Source of the DNA: Fusarium oxysporum f. sp. lycopersici 4287
Taxonomy: Eukaryota > Ascomycota > Sordariomycetes > Hypocreales > Nectriaceae
Direction of reading: 5' to 3'
Assembly (NCBI RefSeq): GCF_000149955.1
Contig: NC_030995.1
Coordinates: 2,125,453-2,189,452 of the forward strand
Length of the DNA stretch: 64,000 nt
The notes beneath the pieces are model-generated. The model saw nothing but the letters and a program-made list of their open reading frames with translations. It was not told the origin of the DNA and did not search any database. Made by a program: the position numbers and the translations under genes. Below are positions 1 to 10,463 of this stretch, piece after piece (the stretch's first letter is position 1; each line of letters starts with the position of its first letter).

Positions 1-1974
1 TTTGCTGGGTATCAGGCCTTCTCAAAAAGTCCTCAAATGTCCTGTGTAGATATACAACATTACCTCCATCAATTTTTGCAGGATCGCATTGCTCTCGTAT
101 AGTTCTCACTTGCTCATGAACTTCAAGTAGACCTCTGCAGCGACTGACAATACGACGCCGCATATCTTCTAGTCGGCCTATCAACTCCTCATAAGGGACA
201 GCACTCGGGTCTTCGTCAATGGCCCGCTCTAAAAAGTCGACCTCGTCCGCATACCACATTATACGTAGCGAAGTTGTCCCGTTGCACGCGTAAACTAGCT
301 TGAAGAGCTGGGCGGCATGTTCGCGATACAAAGGATCAATACTGTCGATAATCCTTCCATAGAGTTCATCCATTTCTGATGGAAGCAGATTGAGCCGATT
401 CTTGAGATCTTCAACGCGGTCGCCGGCCATCATCCCAGCCAAGAGCGACGCGACAACAATGGTGACCCATAGAAAGACACCACTCGCTTTGTCGGCTATT
501 GAGTGGCTCAAAGCACCAGCAAATTGAGGATGTAGTTTCTGAAACCTTGCGAATTGAGTATTTGCTTCGAATTTAGAAACGACATACTTCGTGATATCGT
601 CGTAGGTGAGGTCTTCCATCTTCAGCCTAGGATAGTATCCGAAAGCGTTCTCAAACTCTGTCCAAGGGCGGCTTGAGACGCAAACTTTGATTGGAGATGC
701 GATGCACTCCTGTATCAGGGATATAAGAGCGTTGCAATCGCCATCAAACTCATCCAAGCCATCGATAAACAGTGCAAGCTTGGCTCGGGTGCTGATGTGT
801 TTGATTGCTTGGCGAAACATGTCGCCCAATTCATCCAGGCTCAGGCGCCTGGGGTCCTCATTAAAAAGACACAAAGACTCCCAACGCGACGAAGCAACAA
901 GTGGAATGACATCTGGGTGCGCGCGAAAAAGCTGAACAAGCAGGGTTCGAAGCAATCCTTCTTTGCTCGCCTGTATGTCTGATCCAATAGCCCAGAAATG
1001 AAAGGAGGCAATCGTAAGCTTCCGGTCTCCCGCCCATTGCTGTAAATATTCGTTGCATCTGTTCGCATTGCTTGATTCATCAACAGGCTGAAGGAGGTAC
1101 TTCATCAGCGTGGATTTTCCTGAGCCTGGCTTTCCGGTGATCCAGTAGAGGCTACCGTCGGATACAAGCCACTCTTTAAAGCCAATCGGTGAAGTCTCAG
1201 CGTTATTGTCATTGAAGATCCAGCGAAAGGTTCCCTTGTGAGCTTCCTTTATTGTGAGTTCTCTCTCTTGTATGGTATCGTATCGGATCCTTGAGATGAA
1301 GATCTGTTCCAAATGTTGTCGTCTCTGTGGTGATAATTGGATGCTTGATGAATCTGATAGCGCCTTGGCCTCAGAATGGTGAATACGAGCGATCAAGGCA
1401 TCTGTGAACTCGGACTTGAGCTTCTGGCGCTCATGTAGACCGCCAGTGAGATACTCCATTGCTAACGAACCGAAGCCTGCTTGAATTTCGGATGCACTCG
1501 AAGCGTCTCCCATGGCTTTTATGTCTGCTCGCATATCGCGCATCTCCAGCAACATCTGCATCTGGTTCTCCAGAGTCTCTCTTGCAGTAGCCCTCAAATT
1601 GACGGACAGGTAGAACGTCAGGTCGGCCTTGACCTCTGTCAATCTGCTTTCAAGGCTTCTCAATTTGTCCTCCTTCAAGATTATCAGCCATGTTTTGATC
1701 ACCGCGTCGCGCTTCCGTCCATGGCTATTTTCCTCAATGCGCTTCAGTGAGTCAAGCATTTCTTTCGCAATCGCTTCACTCTTTTTGGCGAGTGACGATA
1801 TCGCTGCACCTGTGTTTGATCCGGAGTTACAAATGATCTGAAGCTCATGCTGGGCATCCCGAAGATTGTCTGATGAGCTGTGTAGAGTTTGAAGATTATT
1901 GAGAAAGTCATGTTTCGATCGTCTGACTTGGTATAGCGTGGTGAGGAAGCGGGTGCCATAATCGACAACCGTGG
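1..1974 (-). CDS. NACHT-domain STAND NTPase (fungal NLR-like), partial at both ends
   Basis: A single uninterrupted reading frame crosses the whole stretch on the minus strand, open at the window edge and at the assembly gap, so both start and stop are missing. The first ~240 residues are helical and charged and begin with the VDYGTRFLTTLYQ type of segment seen at the N-terminus of many fungal NACHT proteins. The NTPase core follows: Walker A GKPGSGKST (about 1116-1140), Walker B LALFIDGLDEF (about 742-785) and the VCVSSRPW sensor motif. The frame leaves the window at a VVYLHRTFEDFLRRPD motif, which in this family closes the post-NACHT region before any repeat domain. Fungal STAND proteins are thought to be ligand-triggered switches in non-self recognition or programmed cell death. 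The effector and repeat types cannot be read here. I am sure of the NACHT core, but the biological role is inferred. Confidence 0.88.
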
Positions 1975-2074
1975 NNNNNNNNNNNNNNNNNNNNNNNNNN
2001 NNNNNNNNNNNNNNNNNNNNNNNNNNNNNNNNNNNNNNNNNNNNNNNNNNNNNNNNNNNNNNNNNNNNNNNNNN
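1975..2074. other. Assembly gap, 100 N
   Basis: Exactly 100 N, the conventional length for a scaffold gap of unknown size. It removes the start of the NACHT gene. Confidence 0.99.
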
Positions 2075-3238
2075 ACTCAGAATCAGGGCGTGTACAGAAA
2101 AATTATCCACATGCCACATAAGGGTTCTCCTTTACAAAGTAAATCCGTTCTTTGAATCATTGTCAAGCGCTTTATAGGCCCAAGAATTACAATACGACGA
2201 CGATAGTAAGCTTGGTTTGCGACAACGAATAGCTGGCGATACGGCTTACGGCTGCCGAGAGTAGCTCCGCCTCAATATGAAACGTAATCGCTGCCGTACG
2301 TCGTTTCCAACCTCGCCAACCGTATCCAATACATTGCATTTCCTGACTCCATCGCTCTGTTGGCTCTGCTCACCTATTCTTATGTCTGTTGGCAGCAGTT
2401 CTGTAACAGATCAACGGACCCTCGGAGCCGGTGTCAGCCCGTGAACCACTGCCCGGCCGGGATCCCCGGAGAGTGATCCACCGCGAAACCACCAGGGTTC
2501 AATATCAGCGCTTAACCTAAGCCTACAGACTTCAGTACTACGATGTTGGTAAAGTCAAAAGAGACGAGCAAATTACGGTATTGAATACGGTTACATTATT
2601 CACTCGTGTAACGGCCGCATGTACCATAATAAAGTAATTTCCCAGTCATGCATTTCTAGGTAAGAGGCGTTTGGGTCACCGCACAGTGTTAGTCTAATGC
2701 CCAGGTGAGGGGCTACCGTTGATGCCTGGCGAAACGTGGAGAAGATTTCTGTACGCGACACCGTCTGAATATCGTCAGTGTTGCACTGTTGCTTTTCCAG
2801 CTGAGACTGGACGTTGGTCGCATGACTTGATGATCCATCCCAATTCCGTTCCTCCATCTTCCTTTCTTCTCTCAACAACACAGCTTCTTCTTAATACCAC
2901 TATCTTCTCTCTCGGTAACCCGTATCGCGAGGCCTGCGACAAACGAACAGAGTGTTCCCCTGAAAACGCCAAGATCGAACTGTGCGTCGTGAGAGTGGGA
3001 AACCTGTCGTCATTTTTATAGGGAAGAACCCGCCCTTGAGACAAAGGACGCGCCCACATTCAATCCGCCGCCGTCATTCCTCAGCGCTTGCGCACGGCAG
3101 ATCAATTCTCACTCCTGTTTCTCTTCCTTTTTCTCCCTTGTGTCACCACCGTCAAGGGATTAAAATCGCATCGTGTCCCTCTTCCCCCCCGCTGTATCTC
3201 TCTGCATCTCTTATCGCTTTACCTCAATCTTTTTCGAT
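2075..3238. other. Intergenic / upstream region, no gene seen
   Basis: No reading frame here looks coding. The stretch presumably holds the promoter of the NACHT gene (minus) and of the exon starting at 3239 (plus). The last ~130 bases before 3239 are strongly C/T-rich, as is usual for fungal 5' leaders. A G/C-rich patch with nested GGATCC-like symmetry lies near 2445-2500. Confidence 0.5.
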
Positions 3239-3307
3239 ATGACGTGGGAACTCACCAGAGGCGGATCATCCGCTCCATCAATTCGAAGTACATCTACGGA
3301 TCGCATC
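3239..3307 (+). CDS. Putative first exon of an unidentified gene, cut by a gap
   Basis: An ATG follows a long C/T-rich leader and opens 23 codons (MTWELTRGG... ending TDRI). The frame then meets a consensus donor, GTAAGT, at 3308. Thirty bases later the 646-N gap starts, so the rest of the gene is unsequenced. The bases after the gap (3984-4250) look like a pyrimidine-rich leader of the next gene rather than coding sequence. I do not recognise the peptide and give no function. The call rests only on start context plus a good donor in phase 0. Confidence 0.4.
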
Positions 3308-3337
3308 GTAAGTCGAAGCTCACTCACCCACGCCCTG

Positions 3338-3983
3338 NNNNNNNNNNNNNNNNNNNNNNNNNNNNNNNNNNNNNNNNNNNNNNNNNNNNNNNNNNNNNNN
3401 NNNNNNNNNNNNNNNNNNNNNNNNNNNNNNNNNNNNNNNNNNNNNNNNNNNNNNNNNNNNNNNNNNNNNNNNNNNNNNNNNNNNNNNNNNNNNNNNNNNN
3501 NNNNNNNNNNNNNNNNNNNNNNNNNNNNNNNNNNNNNNNNNNNNNNNNNNNNNNNNNNNNNNNNNNNNNNNNNNNNNNNNNNNNNNNNNNNNNNNNNNNN
3601 NNNNNNNNNNNNNNNNNNNNNNNNNNNNNNNNNNNNNNNNNNNNNNNNNNNNNNNNNNNNNNNNNNNNNNNNNNNNNNNNNNNNNNNNNNNNNNNNNNNN
3701 NNNNNNNNNNNNNNNNNNNNNNNNNNNNNNNNNNNNNNNNNNNNNNNNNNNNNNNNNNNNNNNNNNNNNNNNNNNNNNNNNNNNNNNNNNNNNNNNNNNN
3801 NNNNNNNNNNNNNNNNNNNNNNNNNNNNNNNNNNNNNNNNNNNNNNNNNNNNNNNNNNNNNNNNNNNNNNNNNNNNNNNNNNNNNNNNNNNNNNNNNNNN
3901 NNNNNNNNNNNNNNNNNNNNNNNNNNNNNNNNNNNNNNNNNNNNNNNNNNNNNNNNNNNNNNNNNNNNNNNNNNNNNNNNNNN
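3338..3983. other. Assembly gap, 646 N
   Basis: A non-round run of N, so probably an estimated-size gap. It hides the body of the gene starting at 3239. Confidence 0.99.
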
Positions 3984-4250
3984 AATGCCTAAGTGTAAAG
4001 GATGAGAAACTACGCTCTCCATTTGATCCACATAATTCAAACAAGGATCGCTACAGGCTCTTTTTTTTTTTTCGCTTGTTCATGATATCACTTTGCGCAC
4101 TTCTTTACTTTTGCTTTTCTTCTTTCATCACATTTTTTTTTTAAATCTCGGTGTCCTTCCTTCTTTGTGCTGTTAGGCCTTTTTTGTGCGACTCGACGCT
4201 GACGACATCATCACCAGCCTCTTCTGCATACCATCGTTTTCTTAATCGAA

Positions 4251-5026
4251 ATGGCATTCATCGCAAGACTTACAGCTCGATTCAACTCGTACTATGACGA
4301 GCGACCATGTACGCTACCTTGAACCCCTCTCGCTCGATGCGATATAACTGACACCTCGCAGTAATGACCATGATGGTCACTAACGCCATCCTCGGAGGTG
4401 TCGCCGACACAGTCGCCCAATCCATCACCGCGATTCGCGAACGAGCTATCCGTCAGCCAGGCGGTCTTAAGAAGAACGACGGCATCGCTATTGAGATCCA
4501 CGAGCTTGACCGCAAGAACCCCTTCTACGAGCGCGACCTGATCCCCGACTCGGTCGGCCTTCCTCCACCTTTCGACTTTGAGCGTCTCACGCGCTTCATG
4601 GCATACGGTTTCTGCATGGCTCCTGTGCAATTCAAGTGGTTCCGCTTCCTCGAGCGAGTCTTCCCCGTCACCAAGACCAGCGCTTTCGTCCCCGCCATGA
4701 AGCGCGTTGCTTTCGATCAGCTCATCTTTGCGCCATTTGGTTTGGCTGTGTTTTACACGACCATGACTATTGCTGAGGGTGGTGGCCGTCGCGCCGTTTC
4801 GAACAAGCTTCGGGATATGTACATTCCAACTCTCAAGGCCAACTATGTTGTTTGGCCTGCTGTGCAAATTGTCAACTTCCGCTTGATGCCTGTTCAGTTC
4901 CAACTGGTACGTCATTCTTTTGTGCCCCAGAAACCCAGATCGCTAACAGGTTTGCAGCCTTTCGTGTCAACAATTGGTATTGCCTGGACAGCATACCTGT
5001 CCTTGACAAACTCAGCGTCTGACTAA
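4251..5026 (+). CDS. Mpv17/PMP22-family membrane protein
   Basis: Three exons, 4251-4308, 4362-4906 and 4958-5026, joined by consensus GT-AG introns of 53 and 51 nt, give 223 residues. Splicing of exon 1 restores the family's opening pattern: a short amphipathic start, ERPLMTMMVTNAILGG, then a VADTVAQ segment matching the usual RP..T..TN..L...D..AQ signature. Later comes the (F/Y)MAYGF segment followed by PVQFKWFRFLERVFP, and near the end the WPAVQIVNFRLMPVQFQLPF core, which is the most conserved part of Mpv17, Sym1 and PMP22. Family members are small four-helix proteins of the inner mitochondrial or peroxisomal membrane, linked to metabolite or ion permeability. An insertion of about 40 residues around HELDRKNPFYERD separates helix 1 from helix 2. 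Organelle and substrate cannot be told from sequence. Confidence 0.88.
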
Positions 5027-6295
5027 GCCCATTATATCATGTCTGGTGAACGTTTTCAATCGGCCTCGAGCTAATTGTTGATCGATGATGAATATTAAAT
5101 TGCGTCGACTGTTATTGTTTCAGCCGTCACATAGAAATGGCGTTTGGGATTTTTTACACATACTGCACGATTTGGCATGCTCCGGGACCTGCAATTGAGA
5201 GTTTGAGACTCTGGCCCTTTTGCGGCAATGCCTCGCACGGCATTTTTCTTATGGGTTTGGGATGGGATACGGACCATGTTTAGAATAATAGCGTGAGTCT
5301 CGTTTGGCGTTTAGGTAGATTTTTAAAATAATAAGACGAAGCGATCTTTTTTGTCTTCAACACTTTTATAACATGTTCAACTTTGTGTTTAGCAAATGTA
5401 AATGCGATGTACTTCCCTGTCGGAAAACGGTTTGATCGTAGATGAAAGTGAGGTGTCCGGTTAATAATCATGATATGACATGGAGTAATTCTTTTGTATT
5501 GTAGGGCTGACGGGTCGGAATTGATCTCGGCCGTTAAAGTGGCTGCGTGCAGGTTAAATGGAGATTACAAGGGAACCCAGCAAGGCGTGAAGCGTGATAT
5601 GGTCTGTCTTGGTATAATTCACCGAGAACATCCAGTGGTCTGAGAATTTGTGGCAATTGCTTTTCAAGCTTTGATATCCATTGACAAAACAGTAATGAGA
5701 ACGTGTCATATCGAATTTCACTATCAGATCAGCTAATCGATGTTGTTTCAACATGAGCTTCTTTCAGCTTCTACCCCCGCTAGCTTAGACCTCATATCAT
5801 GCATGCGTGCATCTTGGTGTCGCAATTCATTACATACAACTGTTCAACAAGGTAACTGTACGTAAAAGGCGTGGTTCTCGGCGGTGTAGTTACGGCCCGC
5901 GTCTCTCCGGGTCTGCCGCATCCGCATCGCCAGAAGCCGGAGGACGATGCCCGTAACCCGGCGATGTTGACGGCTGCGTAAAGTGCATAGGTTGAGTGTT
6001 CAGGGTAGGTTGCTTGTCCGTGCTTTGATGATGAAGTTAGTGAGTGAGTGAGTGATTTGACAAGTGGACCGACCGAGACGAGACCGATCATGTCATATCA
6101 TGAATAGAGGAATAGGCAATAGTCCACTGACAAGTCGGCATCTCACGCCAGATTCATGGCTAAAGTGTTTCCTCCAGGGGCACTCACGGGCCTCATCATC
6201 CCACCATCTGCGAGTGCAGCCGCGAAAGCCCCGCCAACGCCAGCGTCATCGCGTTGAGATTGACCCCCACCTTAACCTTAGCAGTGTTATTTACT
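5027..6295. other. Intergenic region, no gene seen
   Basis: 3' flank of the Mpv17-like gene and distal promoter of the phosphoglycerate kinase gene. Frames are short and AT-rich. I see no RNA gene or repeat. Confidence 0.5.
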
Positions 6296-6393
6296 ACCTG
6301 ACGCTCCCCTCCATAAACTCTCTTCTTCCCTTCTTCTCCTCGACATCACCCTTTGACCTACATCCTCATTCACCCATACCTCGCATCGAAATC
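6296..6393 (+). promoter_or_regulatory. C/T-rich leader of the phosphoglycerate kinase gene
   Basis: About 100 bases dominated by C and T (runs such as CTTCTTCCCTTCTTCTCC) sit directly before the PGK ATG. Such tracts are typical of the promoter-proximal and 5' UTR DNA of highly expressed glycolytic genes in filamentous fungi. No discrete factor site is claimed. Confidence 0.55.
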
Positions 6394-7953
6394 ATGTCGC
6401 TGTCTAACAAGCTCTCCATCACTGACGTTGACGTCAAGGGCAAGAGGGTTCTCATTCGAGTAAGTTGACGAGAAAAAAATGCCCCGCGATGGAATGAAGC
6501 TGTTGAGCTTGGTTGAGCTCCCCGCATCATATCATCAGATGTCACGAAGAATCCGTCGAGGCAATTGCACGAGATGTACCTCAATCAATTCCTCGATTAG
6601 CTTTTGAATAAGCTATAGCCATCAAGCTCAACGGCTCAAACGTCCATGCCAAAAAGCCTCAACAGTACCCCGCCATCCTCAAACTCTAGCTAACAAAACC
6701 CCTCTTAGGTCGACTTCAACGTCCCTCTCGACGCCGACAAGAACATCACCAACAACCAGCGAATTGTCGGTGCCCTCCCCACCATCAAGTACGCCCTCGA
6801 GAATGGCGCCAAGTCCGTCATCTTGATGTCCCATCTCGGCCGCCCCAACGGCTCCCCCAACGAGAAGTACTCTCTCAAGCCCGTTGTTCCCGAGCTCGAG
6901 AAGCTTCTCGGCAAGAAGGTTACCTTCGCTCCTGACTGTGTCGGTCCCGAGGTTGAGGAGATCGTCAACAAGGCTGAGGATGGCGCTGTCATCCTCCTCG
7001 AGAACCTCCGATTCCACATTGAGGAGGAGGGCTCTTCCAAGGATAAGGAGGGTAACAAGACCAAGGCCGACAAGGCTCAGGTTGAGGCTTTCCGAAAGGG
7101 TCTGACCGCCCTTGGTGATGTCTACATCAGTGAGTATCCAATTGCACTACAACACCCCACGCTATGTGATGCTAACAAGAACAGACGACGCTTTCGGCAC
7201 TGCTCACCGTGCTCACTCCTCCATGGTCGGTGTCGACCTACCCCAGAAGGCCTCCGGTTTCCTCGTCAAGAAGGAGCTCGAGTACTTCGCCAAGGCTCTC
7301 GAGGAGCCTCAGCGCCCCTTCCTCGCCATCCTCGGTGGTGCCAAGGTCTCCGACAAGATCCAGCTCATCGACAACCTCCTTGACAAGGTCAACACCCTGA
7401 TCATCTGCGGTGGTATGGCCTTCACCTTCAGAAGACTCTCGAGGATGTCTCCATCGGTAACTCCCTCTTCGACGAGGCTGGCTCCAAGACCGTCGGCAAC
7501 CTCGTTGAGAAGGCCAAGGCCAAGGGCGTGAAGCTCGTCCTCCCCGTTGACTACATCACCGCCGACAAGTTCGACAAGGACGCCAACACTGGCTACGCCA
7601 CTGACAAGGACGGTATCCCCGACGGCTGGCAGGGTCTTGACTGCGGTGAGGAGTCCGTCAAGCTCTACAAGGAGGCCATCGCCGAGGCCAAGACCATCCT
7701 CTGGAACGGCCCCGCCGGTGTCTTCGAGTTCGAGAAGTTCGCCAGCGGCACCAAGGCCACCCTCGACGCCGTCGTCGACGCTGTCCAGAAGGACGGCAAG
7801 ATCGTCATCATCGGAGGTGGTGACACCGCCACCGTCGCCAAGAAGTACGGCGTCGAGGACAAGCTTAGCCACGTCTCTACCGGTGGTGGTGCCAGCTTGG
7901 AGCTCCTCGAGGGCAAGGAGCTGCCCGGTGTTACCGCTCTGTCGAGTAAGTAA
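6394..7953 (+). CDS. PGK1: Phosphoglycerate kinase, with a one-base frame break
   Basis: Cytosolic glycolytic enzyme that makes ATP from 1,3-bisphosphoglycerate. Exons are 6394-6459, 6709-7129 and 7185-7953. Intron 1 is 249 nt, long for this window, and intron 2 is 55 nt. Diagnostic motifs: VDFNVPLD at the exon 2 start, [21 protein letters not shown] across the second junction, [16 protein letters not shown], the ICGGMAFTF stretch, [23 protein letters not shown] and [18 protein letters not shown]. The exons total 1256 nt, which is not a multiple of three. After GGMAFTF (near 7430) the text reads AGAAGACTC where the family needs two Lys codons (AAGAAG), so one A is missing. With it the protein would be about 418 residues, the usual length. 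The gene is essential in fungi, so I take this as an assembly error, not a pseudogene. Third positions are strongly C-rich, fitting high expression. Confidence 0.96.
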
Positions 7954-8668
7954 ATAATATCCACGCCTGTTGGAGTACGATGTATATGAGAACCTGTTGA
8001 TGACGGGCTATGAAAATGGAAAAAGGTCGGGCGGGAAGGGCTAGTCTGTAGCAAAGACTGAACAGATCAAATAATTAAATACCAAATACCAATAGAGGCG
8101 CGAAAGCGCTATAAAAACCATTACCTACCATTGAAGCAGTTCCGATTGGTGTACTTGTGAGAAGGCTTTTGATGGTGGAATCTGGGAACTTTTACAAATG
8201 CACATGTTTGAGAACGCGGCAAATGTCCAGATCGCACAAGCTCGTGTTACTTCATGAAGAACACAATAAAAGATCCTGCAGTCAGACCGACCATGTTTGC
8301 TATGGAATGGAAAACATTCCAACACCCTACGGCCTTACAAAGACCAGCGTCGGTGCGAAGTTCCGATCTACAGGTTGAGGTTCTCAAGACTCTAAATGAT
8401 GAGGCCGAAAACAAACCAGCAATAGCTTCCTAATTTTAGCATGGACCTGTCCAGGTATTTCTGTCACGTAGGAGGCATTGACAGTTGCAGTCCTTGAAAC
8501 AATACAAATGTACACAACGGGTCTCGCTCGAAACGTTCAGCAATGCTTCATGGCGCTTTCACGCGCCTCTATTGGTATTTAATTATTCCATCTGATCTGT
8601 CTTTTCCACAGACTCATCCTTCCCGTTCTATAATTCCTTTCGAATCGCGGTATCGTTACAACATAACT
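7954..8668. other. Convergent intergenic region, no gene seen
   Basis: 3' flanks of PGK (plus) and SEM1 (minus). It contains an imperfect inverted copy: ATTAAATACCAAATACCAATAGAGGCGCGAAAGCG near 8073-8110 and GCGCCTCTATTGGTATTTAATTATT near 8562-8587 are reverse complements over about 22 bases. No coding potential seen. Confidence 0.5.
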
Positions 8669-9037
8669 CTATCGGCGTTTAGCAGCCTCGACCTTCTTCA
8701 GTTCCTCTCTATCCAGACATTAGCTCCGCTCAAATAGTATCCGTAGACCATATACACACCGAAGTTGTTGCGAGAAGTCGTCGCTCGTGTCATCGTCGTC
8801 CCAGCTCTCTTCCCAAAGGTGCTTTGTCTCGCCGCTGCCCTTTGCAGCCTCGGTCTGATCCTCTGGCCAGTCTAAACAGAATTAGTACTCAATAGCAACC
8901 TTATAACGGCGGCGGTGGGTGGTACCGTCGACGGGGAAGTCCTCGAACTCGTCGTCCTCGCCGAGAGCGGCGGGCTTCTGCTCTGGCTTCTGCTCAGCGG
9001 GCTTGTCGTCTGTGGTCTTGGGATCTGTGGATGCCAT
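8669..9037 (-). CDS. SEM1: 26S proteasome lid subunit Sem1/DSS1
   Basis: Sem1/DSS1 is a tiny, acidic, mostly disordered subunit of the 19S lid; in yeast and animals it also joins the TREX-2 export complex and helps BRCA2-like proteins. Three small exons, 9037-8926, 8871-8760 and 8708-8669, give 87 residues. The N-terminus is a variable K/P/E/Q-rich tail. Splice 1 rebuilds the signature DDEFEDFPVDDWPEDQ, exon 2 ends with LWEESWDDDDTSDDFSQQL, and splice 2 joins it to REELKKVEAAKRR and a TAG stop. The two acidic-aromatic blocks and the basic C-terminal helix are the conserved parts of the family. Introns are 54 and 51 nt. No single exon forms a frame that would be noticed alone, so such genes are often missed. 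The tRNA-Gly lies 540 bases upstream. Confidence 0.95.
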
Positions 9038-9580
9038 GGTGGATCGAGGCGGATATGTGCTACGGTGTTTCGATTAGATGGGAGGGAGAGCGATTGCGGT
9101 ATTGGTGGTTGTTGATGGAGAGCTGGAGCTGGGTTTAGAGGCTATGGAGAGCTTGATGATGATGCGGTAGCTGGAGCCTTGTGAACGAGGCGGGAAGGTG
9201 GGGCTCAACGGAAGAATGATCGACCGCTGTTGGAAATGCAACGGAGGTTCACCACGAGAACATCAATGGCAGACATGATATGAGGCAGGAAAAATATCTA
9301 AACATAGAAGTAAAAGAAGTAATTGATATTTTGTATTAGCCTGTATTAAGGTCTCTGTTTTGAAATAATACTACTGGCCTCCCTGAATGATTTGCTTGCA
9401 TGGAGCTCTGACGCTGTTTGATCACCGGGAGTCGATTCCTAGTTCAGCTGGAAATTACTACAATGACAGCGCCAAAAGAAACAAATGGGTTGCATAAAAA
9501 AATAGATGAAATAGAACAAGAAACTCAAGATCTGAAGCCCATGTCTGCAAAAGGAAACCCTTGCGAGTTATCATACGCTT
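9038..9580. other. Intergenic region, no gene seen
   Basis: Upstream DNA of SEM1 and downstream flank of tRNA-Gly. No coding frame, repeat or RNA recognised. Confidence 0.45.
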
Positions 9581-9651
9581 GCGACCGAGGGGAATCGAAC
9601 CCCTCTCTAACGCTTGGAAGGCGTTAATGCTAACCACTACACCACGGTCGC
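9581..9651 (-). tRNA. tRNA-Gly (anticodon TCC)
   Basis: The reverse strand folds into a full cloverleaf of 71 nt. The acceptor stem GCGACCG pairs perfectly with CGGTCGC. The D arm contains the A box GTGTAGTGGTTAGCAT. The anticodon stem ACGC/GCGT carries loop CTTCCAA, so the anticodon is TCC, reading GGA (Gly). The T arm GAGGGGTTCGATTCCCCTC contains the B box GGTTCGATTCC. No intron. The CCA end is not encoded, as expected in eukaryotes. Confidence 0.97.
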
Positions 9652-9890
9652 TTGTTGGTTGTTGAAGGACGACTTAGTGTCTAGGTTTATATCCACAGCT
9701 TCATGCGAGACAATGGATCAAAATTCACCTCGGAAAGAAATTGCCAGACCTCGATCCAATGAGTTAAGAAATGAGACCAATTTTGGCTAAGTTTAGCTTG
9801 AATGAAGTCTGATGTTGGAACTATTTATTCCCTATATAAGTGAGGCGCATATCTAGCCAAACGAGCCGAAACACAACCACCATCATGATC

Positions 9891-10463
9891 TTATGGAGGC
9901 GCCATTATCAACCACCGGCTCTCAAACCCCTTGAACTCCTCCTCGATAAGTCGCGACGTACTCTCCCATGGTACCTTGAACGCTCCTGAGTTAAACATGG
10001 GGGAGTAAATCACCGGCGTACCATCAAATTCCTGTTCCCGTCCCGCCTCCAACTGCACCCTCATCTCCTTCAACGCCGCCCTCGTCTGCGCCAAAATCTT
10101 TCCCGCACCATCCTTCCCCGGCTTTCCTGTCCTCGGATTCGCTCTCCCATACCCATAACTAGTGAATAAACACACTATATGTATCCTTGGAGCTCCCCTC
10201 GCCGTGTCTGACGCTTGAGGCGAAATAATGTAGCATTTCCCCGCAAGACTTTGTGATGGCCATCTTGACGCGCCAGGTATGGTCGCGTTACAGAACTTTT
10301 TGTATTCTTTGCAAGCAGCTGGAAATACAGTCGCAAGTTCAGCAGCGATTCCAGCGCCCCACTCGGCGATGCAGTTTGTTGCGTGGACGAGATAGATGTC
10401 TGAGGGGAGGGATCGAATGGCGTTGAGGGAGGTTGTCTCCAGTATGAAGATTGGAGATGCCAT
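9891..10463 (-). CDS. Macrodomain ADP-ribose 1''-phosphate phosphatase (Poa1-like)
   Basis: A single exon of 190 residues that is essentially one macrodomain. Near the start DIYLVHATNCIAEWGAGIA matches the Poa1-type ligand loop (strand, H.(V/T)NC..(V/E)WG.GIA), and PAACKEYKKFC continues the usual helix. A GKCYIISPQ strand, the HIVCLFTSYGYGR strand and a late SPMFNSGAFKVPWE loop fit the second ligand-binding face. Poa1 removes the 1''-phosphate from ADP-ribose 1''-phosphate, a by-product of tRNA splicing. The length is close to that of yeast Poa1. The start used (MASPIFILET) directly precedes the first strand. Family assignment is firm; activity on this exact substrate is inferred, since related macrodomains hydrolyse other ADP-ribose derivatives. 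Confidence 0.85.
   Translation of the reverse strand: MASPIFILETTSLNAIRSLPSDIYLVHATNCIAEWGAGIAAELATVFPAACKEYKKFCNATIPGASRWPSQSLAGKCYIISPQASDTARGAPRIHIVCLFTSYGYGRANPRTGKPGKDGAGKILAQTRAALKEMRVQLEAGREQEFDGTPVIYSPMFNSGAFKVPWESTSRLIEEEFKGFESRWLIMAPP

Noticed and set aside
3088..4144. Frames of about 300 codons across the 646-N gap
   Set aside because: Almost all residues are unknown bases; the apparent length is an artefact of N runs.
4292..4915. 207-codon antisense frame opposite the Mpv17-like gene
   Set aside because: It is a shadow of a coding exon; the sense strand has splice sites and family motifs.
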